Source: Melioribacteraceae bacterium (GTDB lineage: Bacteria; Bacteroidota; Ignavibacteria; Ignavibacteriales; Melioribacteraceae). Taken from it: a stretch of 35,136 bases of DNA. Each line of letters opens with the position of its first letter. Position 1 is the stretch's first letter. Where the stretch lies: the NCBI GenBank assembly GCA_024103215.1, contig JAGFIY010000114.1, forward strand, positions 1 through 35,136. The letters run 5' to 3'. Position numbers and translations under genes: made by a program. This document shows, piece after piece, positions 22,891 to 32,665 of the stretch. The notes under the pieces are model-generated. The model saw only the letters and a program-made list of their open reading frames with translations, had not been told where the DNA came from and did not search any database.

Positions 22891-25074
22891 ATGAGAGAAG
22901 AAAAGCCGCATTCATCAATTTCTGAGATCGAGAAACCTCATCCAGATAGAAAAACCGAGTGGTGGTTTTTCCAAGGATATTTTCAAGAGCACACCGAAAC
23001 AAAATTCTATTTCATGCTTAGCTTTTTCAGAATCAAATTTCCGGCTTATGTAGAAAATAATTCTGAGGGTTATTCGCTTCTCTTTTCAATTCTTAATGCT
23101 GAGACGAAAGAGAGTAAGTACTACAGTTTGATTGATCAAAGTGCACTAGACGGACTATTAAAAGCTTTTAAGACCGAGAAGGAATTAGATTTCGACCAGG
23201 ATTTGATAGATGTATTAGTAAAAGAAATTGGTTACCACGGACCGCCACTGCCAATAAAACTAAAGGAAGTAAAATTTAATTCAAATGAAGAATTTCTGAA
23301 AATTGACTGGAAGGATTTTCAACTTTATCATACAGAAAATAGATTCGAAATTATTTTTCCCCATTTGAAGGAAGATTCTCCATGTAAAATCACTATTCTT
23401 ACTGAAAAGAAAAAATATTCACTAATAGAATATCAAAAGTCTTTCGACCCGCAAATAGGTTATAGTTGTTATCCGAATGTAAATTTTATGGGACAATCCG
23501 GCGAAAACAATATTACAGGTGAAGTGTGGATGGATCATCAATGGGGCGGTTACGGATGGGTTGTTGACGAGGATAAAGAAAAGAAAATATTGGGCTGGGA
23601 TTGGTTTGGAATTAATCTCGATAACGGAATGAACTTAATAGTGCTTGCACATAAATATGTAAAAACTAATGAAGTTTTTTATTTGGCTGCTTCTTTAATG
23701 ATCCCAGGCGAGCAGAGTAGAACTTATAAGAATGTAAAACTTACTCCGCTAGAAAATTGGGAAAGTCCTGTAACACATATTGAGTATTCGATCTCATGGA
23801 AGATTGAGGTAAATGAGCTTAACTTGAACCTGATATTCACACCGATAATTGAAGATCAAGAGCTGCAGATATTCGGAATTGCAAGAGCAGTTTGGGAAGG
23901 AGTCGGATTTGTTGAGGGGACATATAAGGGCAAGTCAATTAGCGGAAGAGCAAGAGGAGAGTTTTTCGGAAACGGATACATTTTTGATTTTCAAAATTAC
24001 CTTCAGCGTTTAGCAGATCGAGTGGATAAACGAATTGAAGAATTTCTCCCGAAAAATTTTGACGAAGATAGAATAGAATATTTTTTAGGCAAGCCATATT
24101 GGCAAAACGAGCCTAAAGCATACACCGAACTAATTTCTGTTCCAGTCTGGGATTTGATTTTAAGACGCGGTAAGAGATGGAGACCAATTTATGGACTTCT
24201 AATGCACGAAGCTCTCGGAAAACCCAGCGGGAATTATGAAAGATCATGCTGCCTAGCTGAATTGATCCACAGCGGAGCCTTGATAATCGATGACATTGAA
24301 GACAACTCAATTTTAAGGCGTGGTGACAAAGCACTCCATCTTAAATATGGATTGGATGTCGCACTTAATGCAGGAAACATGCTTTATTTTCTTCCTTCTG
24401 CAGAGCTTTTTAACCACGAACATCTCACCGAAATGCAGAAACTACACATTCATGAAATAATGATGAAAACTTATTTGGAAGCCCATTTCGGACAAACCCT
24501 TGATATTTACTGGTCAAAAAACATGTCTAAAGAAAATATTGACCTCTGGCTGGATGATAATATCGAAAGTAAAATTCTGCAAATGTACGATTATAAAACT
24601 GCAGCTGGACCAAAAGGTTTGGCTGAAATTGCTGCGCTGCTGAACGATTCAAGTGACGAAATAAAAAAAGCAGCAATCGATTTTTCAAGAGCATTTGCTG
24701 TCGCATTTCAAATAATTGATGACGTTCATAATTTCAGTAATTCATCAAAGTGGACAAAAGAATGCGGCGAAGATATTAAAAACGGAAAGCTGACATTTGT
24801 GATTGCTAAGACACTAAAATTCTTTGAAGAAAAAGAGCAAAACAGATTCAAAGATATTTTATGCGACATTAAACTTAGAAATGACAATGATTCGCTTTCG
24901 GAAGCAATAGAATTAGTAAGAAAATCGGGTGTGCTCGAAGAGAGCAAAGATTATGCAAAACAATTAAGCCTCGAAGCTTGGGATAGATTTTCAGAAATCG
25001 TCCCAAGCTGCGAAGCTAAAATAATGCTGAACTTGCTATGCCTTAAAATGTTGGATCTAGCTTACGACACTTAA
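22891..25074 (+). CDS. Fusion of a CrtC/AttH-like lipocalin domain with a polyprenyl diphosphate synthase
   Basis: This 727-residue protein has no signal peptide. Residues about 15-365 resemble the two-lobed CrtC/AttH-type lipocalin domain of carotenoid 1,2-hydratases, with TEWWFFQGYF (22-31), GEVWMDHQWGGYGW (210-223) and GWDWFGINLDNGMNLI (235-250). Residues about 375-727 form an all-alpha isoprenyl diphosphate synthase. Its motifs are RRGKRWRPIYG (425-435), the first Asp motif DDIED at 467-471 followed by RRG, and the second one, DDVHN, at 610-614, where the usual third Asp is Asn, then GEDIKNGKLTF (626-636). Such synthases chain-elongate IPP with allylic diphosphates. The fusion suggests that a prenyl chain made in one half is hydrated or otherwise processed in the other, which is inference. 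ATG 22891 starts the first domain directly. The 3' end stops 3 nt from the converging T9SS protein gene. Confidence 0.85.
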   Translation: MREEKPHSSISEIEKPHPDRKTEWWFFQGYFQEHTETKFYFMLSFFRIKFPAYVENNSEGYSLLFSILNAETKESKYYSLIDQSALDGLLKAFKTEKELDFDQDLIDVLVKEIGYHGPPLPIKLKEVKFNSNEEFLKIDWKDFQLYHTENRFEIIFPHLKEDSPCKITILTEKKKYSLIEYQKSFDPQIGYSCYPNVNFMGQSGENNITGEVWMDHQWGGYGWVVDEDKEKKILGWDWFGINLDNGMNLIVLAHKYVKTNEVFYLAASLMIPGEQSRTYKNVKLTPLENWESPVTHIEYSISWKIEVNELNLNLIFTPIIEDQELQIFGIARAVWEGVGFVEGTYKGKSISGRARGEFFGNGYIFDFQNYLQRLADRVDKRIEEFLPKNFDEDRIEYFLGKPYWQNEPKAYTELISVPVWDLILRRGKRWRPIYGLLMHEALGKPSGNYERSCCLAELIHSGALIIDDIEDNSILRRGDKALHLKYGLDVALNAGNMLYFLPSAELFNHEHLTEMQKLHIHEIMMKTYLEAHFGQTLDIYWSKNMSKENIDLWLDDNIESKILQMYDYKTAAGPKGLAEIAALLNDSSDEIKKAAIDFSRAFAVAFQIIDDVHNFSNSSKWTKECGEDIKNGKLTFVIAKTLKFFEEKEQNRFKDILCDIKLRNDNDSLSEAIELVRKSGVLEESKDYAKQLSLEAWDRFSEIVPSCEAKIMLNLLCLKMLDLAYDT

Positions 25075-25077
25075 ATT

Positions 25078-26106
25078 TTATTTTAATAAAGTCATTTTAA
25101 TAATTTTCGAAAAACCACCACTTACTAATTGTGCAAAATAAACTCCGCTCGACAAATTTGATGCATCAAAATTAACATTGTATATACCTGGACTTTTATA
25201 ATCATCAACCAACGTTCCTACCAAATTTCCAATTAAATCATAAACTAGTAGTTTTACATTTTCCCCCTTTGGAACAGCGTATTCAATTGTTGTTGTGGGA
25301 TTGAACGGATTCGGGAAGTTTTGTGCAAGTCTGTACTCATTTACAATCACTTCTTCTTCCGCCTCGGATGCATCGTTCACAAACCACATCATAGTTCCAA
25401 TCATGATTTCACCGGTGTCTGCTGCTCCCCAACCTAAAAACATGATGAGAACATCGGCTTGATCTGTGAGAAGAAAAAAAACTTTTGTAGTATCAGGACC
25501 AAATCCGAAATCCCTAATTTGATAATCTCTTACTAGTAGTGCATCGGCAATTTTTCCAGTAGGAAGGATAACCTGACCGAATGATTCAATTTTTGATTGA
25601 ATGATTAATGTATCGCCGTTTTTCCCGGGATCTATGTAACTTTCAGTCCCCTCATAAGTCCATGACATTCCATACTCAAGAGGAAAAACTATTTCTCTGG
25701 GCGGCACTAATGGAATTACAGTTTGTCCCGTTCTATCGCTCACCGCTTCACCATAATATAAAACTCTGTCTTCAAGAACTTTAAGAAAACCATAAATATT
25801 CAGATCACTCTCAGTTCGATATAAATGAGTTGAAACTTCAGAGCCTTCGAAAAAATCAGAATAGTCCGTTTCTGCAGCATCGATAAATTGACAAGTCATT
25901 TCGTCCGAATCCGGTATGTTCGAAAAATCCCAGCTTGTTTCTCCGAAAGTGCCGATATCAACCGTGAATCCGCTTACTTCATAAATAGTTATCATATCTC
26001 CTAACGTTCCATTACCTAAAAATGAACTAATAGGGATAGTTGTTTGAGATCTAAGAGTTGAAACTGTAATGATACTGAGAATAAGAAGAAATAGACGTGC
26101 CCTCAT
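25078..26106 (-). CDS. Secreted protein with a T9SS type A sorting domain
   Basis: This 342-residue protein has a signal peptide (MRARLFLLILSIITVSTLRS, cut near residue 20). Its passenger region of about 230 residues has no recognisable family. The C-terminal domain, about residues 258-342, is the Por/T9SS sorting module: AQNFPNPFNPTTTIEYAVP, VKLLVYDLIGN, YNVNFDASNLSSGVYFAQL and the closing KIIKMTLLK. Type IX secretion carries such cargo across the outer membrane, where the domain is cleaved and the protein attached or released. AGGAGG at 26111-26116, 4 nt from the ATG, is a strong ribosome site. The domain is typical of Bacteroidota/Ignavibacteria and is the main lineage marker in this window. 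Confidence 0.9.
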   Translation of the reverse strand: MRARLFLLILSIITVSTLRSQTTIPISSFLGNGTLGDMITIYEVSGFTVDIGTFGETSWDFSNIPDSDEMTCQFIDAAETDYSDFFEGSEVSTHLYRTESDLNIYGFLKVLEDRVLYYGEAVSDRTGQTVIPLVPPREIVFPLEYGMSWTYEGTESYIDPGKNGDTLIIQSKIESFGQVILPTGKIADALLVRDYQIRDFGFGPDTTKVFFLLTDQADVLIMFLGWGAADTGEIMIGTMMWFVNDASEAEEEVIVNEYRLAQNFPNPFNPTTTIEYAVPKGENVKLLVYDLIGNLVGTLVDDYKSPGIYNVNFDASNLSSGVYFAQLVSGGFSKIIKMTLLK

Positions 26107-26285
26107 GCTTCCTCCTTATAGATATGTTTAATTTATTGTAATTAAACAAAAAAACTAGATTACTCAAAGAGAAATTTTTTAAATTTTCTGTAATCAGACA
26201 AACTATCCGAATCATTATTAAAATGACCGTGAATTTATTACATTTATAAATAAACCAAATTCATTTTCTAAATGATAAGGGAAGT
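26107..26285. other. Intergenic region between T9SS cargo gene and the Mrp operon
   Basis: This 179-base AT-rich spacer holds the divergent promoters for the T9SS gene and the seven-gene Mrp operon. I see no exact TAnnTTTG box on either strand. Confidence 0.4.
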
Positions 26286-28589
26286 ATGCTATTTGCAGCT
26301 CTATCGGGATTTATTTTTGTTTTATTGATCCCGATTATAAATAAATACGCTAAAAACTCAGTTGGGTGGATTGCTTCTATCTTTCCCTTGGCACTTACCG
26401 TCTATTTTATCTCCTTTTACACAAATGTGATAGACAAGGGAAATTCCATCCTAGAATCTACTAGCTGGGTACCTTCGCTTGGCATCAATCTAAGTTTTTA
26501 TCTGGACGGCTTAAGTCTGACCTTTTCACTGATAATTACGGTCGTAGGATTCGTTGTTTTTCTTTATGCGGGAAGTTATATGAAGAATTACGATTCATTG
26601 GGTAAATTCTACATATACATAATCCTATTTATGTCCTCGATGATAGGATTGGTACTTTCGGATAATATCATAACAATGTTCGTATTTTGGGAACTCACGA
26701 GTATCACTTCTTACCTCTTAATTGGTTTTAACCATGAAAAAGAAACCGCCCGTAATTCAGCTCTTCAAGCTCTTTTAATAACCGGAGGCGGAGGTCTTGC
26801 TCTTTTAGCCGGATTGATAATACTCTCCGGAATTTCCGGGAGCATGTCGATTTCGTCTCTTGCATCAATGAATGACATACTAACAGAACATAGATTGTAT
26901 GCCCCAGCAGCATTATTGATTCTAATCGGAGCATTTACAAAATCGGCACAATTTCCATTTCACTTTTGGCTACCAAATGCGATGGAAGCTCCGACACCGG
27001 TCAGCGCATATCTGCATTCAGCAACAATGGTAAAGGCGGGAATCTATTTGATTGCAAGAATGAATCCTTCCCTTGGCGGAACGGAGCTTTGGAATTATAC
27101 AATAATGTTTGTAGGAGCAGTAACTATGCTCTTTACCGCGGTTCTATCCTTCAAGCAAACTGATCTTAAAAAATTACTTGCTTATTCTACATTAAGTGTG
27201 CTGGGCACATTAACAATGCTTATTGGCATCGGAAGCGACCTTGCAATTAAAGCATTTATGATTTATCTAATCGCGCATGCACTTTACAAGGCAACACTTT
27301 TTCTGACTGCCGGAATGATTGATCATTCAACTGGTACAAGAAACATAGAAGAATTGCAAGGTTTAAGAAAAGTTATGCCTATAACGGCAGCAATTGCAAT
27401 TTTAGCGTCGCTTTCTAAGATGGGAATCATTCCTTTAATTGGTTTTGTTGGGAAGGAAACAGTTTATGCCGCCACAATTGAATACACTAATTTTGGTTTT
27501 CTTTTCATCACGCTTGCAATTGCGGCAAATATTTTTGTTGTATATATAACAATGACCGTAGGTTTTAAACCGTTCTTCGGAAAATTTCGAAAAACACCAA
27601 AAACTCCTCACGAATTACCTTTTCGTATGTGGTTCGGTCCCATGCTCCTTGCGTTTGGTGGTTTAACACTAGGAATATTTTCATCATTCATTATCGGGAA
27701 GTTGATCAACAATACCGAACTTGGAATAATAACAGCAAAATTGAATATCCCGGTGAAACTTTGGCATGGATTTACACTTGAACTTATGCTTAGCTTTATA
27801 ACCGTCCTGCTGGGAATTTTATTGTTTTGGAAACGAAACCAGTTACTAAAGTATGTTGATAATATTTCATTTATAGATGAAATCACACCTTCTTATCATT
27901 ATCAAAAATTGTTTAATGGAACTTTGAAGTTGGCAAAACTTCAGAGCAGAATCCTTCAGAATGGATTCTTAAGATATTACATAATGGTTATTATTATATC
28001 AACGATTATTCTTGGCGGTACAACTTTATTCTCGCTAGGAGAAATGGATTACACTGGAATAATTGAAATGCCAGGATTTGAGGAAATTATTATCGCAATT
28101 GTTATGATGACCGCAACCTATATGACGGTAAGAGCAAAAACAAGATTAGCAGCTATTGTTGCTGTGGGAGTTATCGGTTATTCTATCGCGTTAATTTATA
28201 TAATGTACGGTGCGCCTGATCTTGCGATGACTCAATTTGCAATTGAAACTTTAACAGTAATACTATTTGTACTTGTGATTTATAGACTTCCCGGATATCT
28301 ACCGTTCTCCAGTACAGCAAGAAGAATCCGTGATTTTATAATTGCCGGTGCCGGAGGATTGCTGATGAGTTTGATATCTATTATAATTTTATCTAATCCT
28401 CTTTCATCCGAGTTGAAAAATTATTTTGCTAAAAATAGTTATGCGATTGCCAAAGGGAAAAATATAGTAAATGTAATATTAGTAGATTTTCGTGCTCTGG
28501 ATACAATGGGTGAAATAACAGTTCTTGCTGTTGCTGCTATAGGTGTTTTTGCCCTGCTGAAATTAAGAAAAGGAGCCGACGAGAAATGA
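26286..28589 (+). CDS. mrpA: Mrp Na+/H+ antiporter subunit A
   Basis: This is the largest subunit of the multisubunit cation/H+ antiporter, 767 residues, normal for MrpA. The N-terminal two-thirds is homologous to the proton-pumping subunits of complex I, with Glu136 in [12 protein letters not shown] and Lys219 in [14 protein letters not shown]. The block [19 protein letters not shown] with Lys250 also matches. The C-terminal third carries the MrpA-specific DUF4040/MbhE-like part, about 595-765 ([59 protein letters not shown]). It starts the operon. Its TGA overlaps the mrpB ATG as ATGA. AAGGGAAG just before ATG 26286 is a plausible ribosome site. Firm call. Confidence 0.95.
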   Translation: MLFAALSGFIFVLLIPIINKYAKNSVGWIASIFPLALTVYFISFYTNVIDKGNSILESTSWVPSLGINLSFYLDGLSLTFSLIITVVGFVVFLYAGSYMKNYDSLGKFYIYIILFMSSMIGLVLSDNIITMFVFWELTSITSYLLIGFNHEKETARNSALQALLITGGGGLALLAGLIILSGISGSMSISSLASMNDILTEHRLYAPAALLILIGAFTKSAQFPFHFWLPNAMEAPTPVSAYLHSATMVKAGIYLIARMNPSLGGTELWNYTIMFVGAVTMLFTAVLSFKQTDLKKLLAYSTLSVLGTLTMLIGIGSDLAIKAFMIYLIAHALYKATLFLTAGMIDHSTGTRNIEELQGLRKVMPITAAIAILASLSKMGIIPLIGFVGKETVYAATIEYTNFGFLFITLAIAANIFVVYITMTVGFKPFFGKFRKTPKTPHELPFRMWFGPMLLAFGGLTLGIFSSFIIGKLINNTELGIITAKLNIPVKLWHGFTLELMLSFITVLLGILLFWKRNQLLKYVDNISFIDEITPSYHYQKLFNGTLKLAKLQSRILQNGFLRYYIMVIIISTIILGGTTLFSLGEMDYTGIIEMPGFEEIIIAIVMMTATYMTVRAKTRLAAIVAVGVIGYSIALIYIMYGAPDLAMTQFAIETLTVILFVLVIYRLPGYLPFSSTARRIRDFIIAGAGGLLMSLISIIILSNPLSSELKNYFAKNSYAIAKGKNIVNVILVDFRALDTMGEITVLAVAAIGVFALLKLRKGADEK

Positions 28590-29002
28590 AAACCTCAGTT
28601 ATTTTATCGACTGCTGTTAAGTATTTGATTCCTCTCTTATTGATCTTTTCATTTTTCCTATTTCTTAGAGGACACAACGAACCCGGTGGTGGATTTGTAG
28701 GTGGACTTGTTGCTGCATCAGCTTTTGCACTTTTTGCAATTGCAAATGGTTTTGATGAAGCTAAAAAATTCATGAAGATCGAACCAATAATGTTGATCGC
28801 TCTTGGTTTGTTGATTGCATTATTAAGCGGTTTAGTTCCCATGTTTTTTGGTCTGGATTTTTTAACAGGGATATGGTTTGAAAAGAACTTCCCTATTATT
28901 GGAAAGTTAGGAACACCTTTAGTTTTTGATATTGGTGTTTATTTAGTTGTGTTGGGAATCTCAACAAAGATTATCTTCTCTTTAGCAGAGGAGGAAAAAT
29001 AA
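28586..29002 (+). CDS. mrpB: Mrp antiporter subunit B
   Basis: This is a 138-residue, four-helix membrane subunit. [23 protein letters not shown] is the MnhB signature and fits MrpB domains. The start ATG 28586 overlaps the mrpA stop by 4 nt, and its own TAA overlaps mrpC by 1 nt. Such overlaps point to coupled translation in one mRNA. Role is structural and ion-path-forming within the complex. Confidence 0.93.
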   Translation: MKTSVILSTAVKYLIPLLLIFSFFLFLRGHNEPGGGFVGGLVAASAFALFAIANGFDEAKKFMKIEPIMLIALGLLIALLSGLVPMFFGLDFLTGIWFEKNFPIIGKLGTPLVFDIGVYLVVLGISTKIIFSLAEEEK

Positions 29003-29349
29003 TGAATCTGCTCTTAGTGATAATCATTGGTTTACTTTACACTGCCGGACTTTATATGATGATGAGGAGAAGTTTTGTGAAGGTAATTATTGGTTTGATT
29101 CTCCTTAGTCACGCAGCAAACATGCTGATCTTTACTGTAGGAAGAATTACTAAAGGCAATCCCGCGTTTTTAAATAAAGACGGAGCAATTTTTGAACCTT
29201 TTTCAGATCCGCTCCCTCAAGCATTAATTCTAACTGCAATTGTTATTGGATTCGGTGTACAGGCTTTTGCAATAGTTTTGTTTAAGCGCGCTTATCAAAC
29301 GGCAGGAACTGATGATCTTGATGAAATGAAAAAAACAGATGAGGATTAA
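29002..29349 (+). CDS. mrpC: Mrp antiporter subunit C
   Basis: This is a 115-residue three-helix subunit homologous to NuoK of complex I. The stretch [27 protein letters not shown] has the helix-2 pattern, and [22 protein letters not shown] carries the conserved PLPQALVLTAIVI segment. ATG 29002 begins within the mrpB stop codon. An 86-nt gap to mrpD follows, unusual for this operon. Confidence 0.93.
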   Translation: MNLLLVIIIGLLYTAGLYMMMRRSFVKVIIGLILLSHAANMLIFTVGRITKGNPAFLNKDGAIFEPFSDPLPQALILTAIVIGFGVQAFAIVLFKRAYQTAGTDDLDEMKKTDED

Positions 29350-29408
29350 ATTCTTTTGCAATCGTTAAGGAAATTATATAATAAACTTGGAATGACCGGT
29401 ATAAAGAA

Positions 29409-29423
29409 TTACCAAAATGGTAA
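29409..29423 (+). repeat. Short inverted repeat just before mrpD
   Basis: TTACCA (29409-29414) and TGGTAA (29418-29423) are perfect inverted arms around an AAA loop, 12 nt before the mrpD ATG. It sits in the only sizeable gap in the Mrp operon and covers the place where a ribosome would bind. Confidence 0.3.
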
Positions 29424-29435
29424 AAACAAGATAAA

Positions 29436-30926
29436 ATGTTAATTGCCCTCCCTATTATATCGCCTTTCTTCTTCGGCATTTTGATGATGCTGTTCTGGAA
29501 AAATTTTAAAGCACACAGTTACCTTAATCTTTTCTCGTCGGTAGTATCGGTTATAATATCAGTCTTATTAATTGACCGGGTAATTGAACAAGGTATTATC
29601 ACTCTTCAAATCGGAGGATGGAAAGCACCATTCGGCATCGTCATTGTCGCAGATTTGTTTAGTTCGATAATGGTTGTAATCACTGCTGTAATAGGATTTG
29701 CAACTGCTTTATATTCTATGGCAACAATGGATCATGATCGTGAAAAGTTTGGATACTATCCCCTTTTGCAAATATTATTGATGGGAATTAATGGAGCTTT
29801 TCTTACCGGTGATATTTTCAATCTTTACGTCTGGTTTGAAGTAATGCTCATCAGTTCATTCGTTCTGCTGGCTTTAGGAGGAAAGCGTGAACAGTTGGAA
29901 GGTGCAATTAAATACGTTACTCTTAATTTACTATCTTCGGCATTGTTTTTAGCTGGTGTGGGAATTCTTTACGGTTTAGCCGGCACGTTAAACATGGCAG
30001 ACCTTGCAGTGAAACTCCCTAATTTAGAAGATCCGGAAATGACAACAGTTGTATCAATTCTTTTCTTAATCGCTTTCGGTATAAAATCGGCTGTGTTCCC
30101 ACTTTTCTTCTGGCTTCCCGCTTCTTATCATACACCGCCGGCTGCTGTTTCAGCAGTCTTTGCCGGACTTCTCACAAAAGTTGGGGTTTATGCTTTAATT
30201 AGAGTTTTCACGCTTATTTTTGTCAACGATATTTCTTTTACTCATACAATAATATTAGTCATTGCAGCTCTGACTATATTGACCGGTGTACTTGGCGCAG
30301 CAGCACAGATGAACTTTAGGAGAATTCTCTCGTTCCACATTATTAGTCAAATCGGTTATATGATTATGGGGCTTGGACTTTTCTCTTCCTTGGCAATTGC
30401 TGGCGGAATTTTATATATCATTCATCATATAATTGTAAAGACAAATCTCTTCCTAGTAAGTGGTTTCGTAAACGAACTTCGCAGCACGTATGATCTAAAA
30501 AAACTTGGGGGTTTGTATAAACTTTATCCGTTGGTGGGTTTACTGTTTCTTATTCCAGCTCTATCATTATCGGGAATTCCACCCCTCAGCGGTTTTTGGG
30601 CAAAGTACAGTGTTATAAAAGCCGGCATCGAGTTAGATGAATTTTATATTGTTGCTGTCGCTCTGTTTGTAGGTTTGCTAACACTTTTCTCAATGACAAA
30701 AATATGGCATGAAGTATTCTGGAAAAAGAATCCCGAAGAAGAAAAAACATTTAACACGATAAATAATACAAAGCAGAAGGTGCTTTCGTTTCTTCCGATA
30801 ATTCTCCTTGCATTGATTACCATTATAATTGGGTTAAATGTCGAGCCGTTTTTTAACATAGCGCAGAAAGCCGCAGATCAATTACTAAATCCTGAAATTT
30901 ATATTAAAGCAGTGCTAGGAAACTGA
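29436..30926 (+). CDS. mrpD: Mrp Na+/H+ antiporter subunit D
   Basis: This 496-residue subunit belongs to the complex-I-pump family (NuoN/NuoM-like). It has Glu135 in YVWFEVMLISSFVLL and Lys217 in FGIKSAVFPLFFWLPASYHTPP. GLLTKVGVYALIR and RRILSFHIISQIGYMIMG are also typical. The start is fixed: an in-frame TAA lies 15 nt upstream of ATG 29436. The gene ends with TGA and mrpE starts 2 nt later. Confidence 0.95.
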   Translation: MLIALPIISPFFFGILMMLFWKNFKAHSYLNLFSSVVSVIISVLLIDRVIEQGIITLQIGGWKAPFGIVIVADLFSSIMVVITAVIGFATALYSMATMDHDREKFGYYPLLQILLMGINGAFLTGDIFNLYVWFEVMLISSFVLLALGGKREQLEGAIKYVTLNLLSSALFLAGVGILYGLAGTLNMADLAVKLPNLEDPEMTTVVSILFLIAFGIKSAVFPLFFWLPASYHTPPAAVSAVFAGLLTKVGVYALIRVFTLIFVNDISFTHTIILVIAALTILTGVLGAAAQMNFRRILSFHIISQIGYMIMGLGLFSSLAIAGGILYIIHHIIVKTNLFLVSGFVNELRSTYDLKKLGGLYKLYPLVGLLFLIPALSLSGIPPLSGFWAKYSVIKAGIELDEFYIVAVALFVGLLTLFSMTKIWHEVFWKKNPEEEKTFNTINNTKQKVLSFLPIILLALITIIIGLNVEPFFNIAQKAADQLLNPEIYIKAVLGN

Positions 30927-30928
30927 TA

Positions 30929-31402
30929 ATGAATAAATTGCTGCTCAACATACTTCTTGCAATAACCTGGATGTTCCTAACGGGTGATTTAGAGTTTATG
31001 AATTTTGTCGAAGGGTTCGTAATCGGTTTTGTGATACTTTGGATAAGCCGCTATGCATCCGAGAGCACTAAGTATATCAGTAAGGTTCCGAAAGTTATTA
31101 GTCTGGTTCTATATTTTTTGTACGAACTTCTTGTTGCAAATATCAAAGTTGCTTATGATATAATTACACCTCGACATAGGATGAAACCATCGATTATTGC
31201 GCTTCCATTAAGCGTGGATAAAGATTTTGAGATAACAATTTTAGCGAACATGATAACATTAACACCTGGCACGTTAAGTCTTGATGTTAGTTCAGATAAA
31301 AAGATTTTATACGTTCACTCAATGTACGTTTCCGACCCGGAAAAATTCAAGAAGGAAATCAAAAATGGTTTTGAGCGAAGACTTATGGAGATCACCCGCT
31401 GA
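30929..31402 (+). CDS. mrpE: Mrp antiporter subunit E
   Basis: This is a 157-residue subunit with an N-terminal pair of membrane helices and a cytoplasmic C-terminal domain. YELLVANIKVAYDIITPRHRMKPSIIALPL and ILANMITLTPGTLSLDVS are the MnhE family marks, and HSMYVSDPEKFKKEIKNGFERRL is a typical C-terminus. Its TGA shares bases with the mrpF ATG. Confidence 0.93.
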   Translation: MNKLLLNILLAITWMFLTGDLEFMNFVEGFVIGFVILWISRYASESTKYISKVPKVISLVLYFLYELLVANIKVAYDIITPRHRMKPSIIALPLSVDKDFEITILANMITLTPGTLSLDVSSDKKILYVHSMYVSDPEKFKKEIKNGFERRLMEITR

Positions 31403-31671
31403 TGTTCGAGTTAGTAATAACATATTTTGCAATACCTGTTATTGCAATATCGATATTTATCGTACTTTTAAGGGTGATAAAGGGACCTACTATTGAGGAT
31501 CGTATAGTAGCCTTCGATGTTTTAACTGCAATCGGCATAGCTTTTATTGCTGTTTATGCAGTCAAATCGGAGTCGATTAAACTGCTGGACGGTGGACTAA
31601 TTTTGGCACTACTTGCATTTTTAGGAACAGTCGCCTTCGCTTATTATTTGGAAAGGAGAACAAGAAAGTGA
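31402..31671 (+). CDS. mrpF: Mrp antiporter subunit F
   Basis: This is an 89-residue, three-helix subunit. RVIKGPTIEDRIVAFDVLT is the conserved MrpF/MnhF motif with the essential Asp. ATG 31402 starts inside the mrpE TGA; its own TGA overlaps the GTG start of mrpG by 4 nt. Confidence 0.92.
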   Translation: MFELVITYFAIPVIAISIFIVLLRVIKGPTIEDRIVAFDVLTAIGIAFIAVYAVKSESIKLLDGGLILALLAFLGTVAFAYYLERRTRK

Positions 31672-32018
31672 AAGAATTTATAAGTGTAATTCTTGTTATA
31701 ACTGGATCGTTGTTTATTCTTATTTCGGCCATTGGGATGCTGAGAATGCCGGATTTGTATATGCGAATGTCAGCAACAACAAAAGCAGCGACATTGGGAG
31801 TAGGATTTGTTTTACTCGGAACAGCAATTCACTTTTGGGAAGTCGGCATTGTAAGCCGTTCGCTGATAATAATTTCTTTTTTGATGCTTACTGCCCCGGT
31901 TGCAGCACATATGATTGGGAGAGCTGCTTATTTCGACGGGGTACCTTTGTGGAAGGAAACAATTCACGACGAATTACAGGGCAAGTACGATGAAGAAACT
32001 CACGAACTAAAAAGCTAA
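31668..32018 (+). CDS. mrpG: Mrp antiporter subunit G
   Basis: This is a 116-residue, three-helix last subunit. GMLRMPDLYMRMSATTKAATLGVG and LTAPVAAHMIGRAAYFDGVPLW match MnhG. The start is GTG 31668, overlapping mrpF by 4 nt, with an AGGAG-like sequence (GGAAAGGAG) just upstream. The operon ends here; DinB converges 8 nt away. Confidence 0.92.
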   Translation: MKEFISVILVITGSLFILISAIGMLRMPDLYMRMSATTKAATLGVGFVLLGTAIHFWEVGIVSRSLIIISFLMLTAPVAAHMIGRAAYFDGVPLWKETIHDELQGKYDEETHELKS

Positions 32019-32026
32019 ATGCAATT

Positions 32027-32527
32027 CTATTCCTGAGGTTCCATCCCGTAATTTTTCCATTCCTCTTTTGAAGGACCATAAATACCAGGCACTTGAAGTC
32101 CGAGCAATCTCATTAAGATCGTCATTTGTGCACGATGATGAATTTGATGATTAACCAGCATTTCTAAAATTCTGCTTCTCTCCCAGTTTTCTCCGTAAAG
32201 TTCCATCTTTTCTGAGAGCATCTCATCATTCCAGCGTGACTTAATATTTTTTGCAAGCAGCGAAGAATATTTTTCATACACTTCGATAATTTCCTTTACC
32301 TTACTTGGGATCGGCAAATCAGCAAGATCATCATTATCCAGCAAGCCTACTTTGCTGTTCATTTCAGTCAGAGTTTGAGTAATATGCCAAGCTAATCTTC
32401 CCAAAGTTCTCACTTCTTCCGAAACTGATGATTGCAGCGATTCATCGTTTAATCCAGTAAATATTTTTAAAGTTGCATCTTCTTCAGTTTTCCAAGTTCT
32501 AAGAAAGTCTCCGATTGATCTATACAT
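32027..32527 (-). CDS. DinB-family protein
   Basis: This is a four-helix-bundle protein of 166 residues. Histidines expected to bind a divalent metal are His48 (LAWHI) and the H-x-x-x-H pair His127/His131 (NHQIHHRAQM). DinB-family members are induced by DNA damage in Bacillus or act as thiol transferases, and many have no known activity, so no function is assigned. ATG 32527 is chosen over GTG 32533: the ribosome site GGAG at 32533-32536 is 5 nt from the ATG and overlaps the GTG. It converges with mrpG. Confidence 0.82.
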   Translation of the reverse strand: MYRSIGDFLRTWKTEEDATLKIFTGLNDESLQSSVSEEVRTLGRLAWHITQTLTEMNSKVGLLDNDDLADLPIPSKVKEIIEVYEKYSSLLAKNIKSRWNDEMLSEKMELYGENWERSRILEMLVNHQIHHRAQMTILMRLLGLQVPGIYGPSKEEWKNYGMEPQE

Positions 32528-32665
32528 TTCCACTCCAAATTAAAAATTGTCATCGGGAAAATACTTCTGAAATAATTAAAAGTGAACTAAGTTTTCGAAA
32601 TAATCAAAATTATTTCCTAATAAATTCAACACAGATAGTAATTGTAATTTGGGATTAACTAATAA

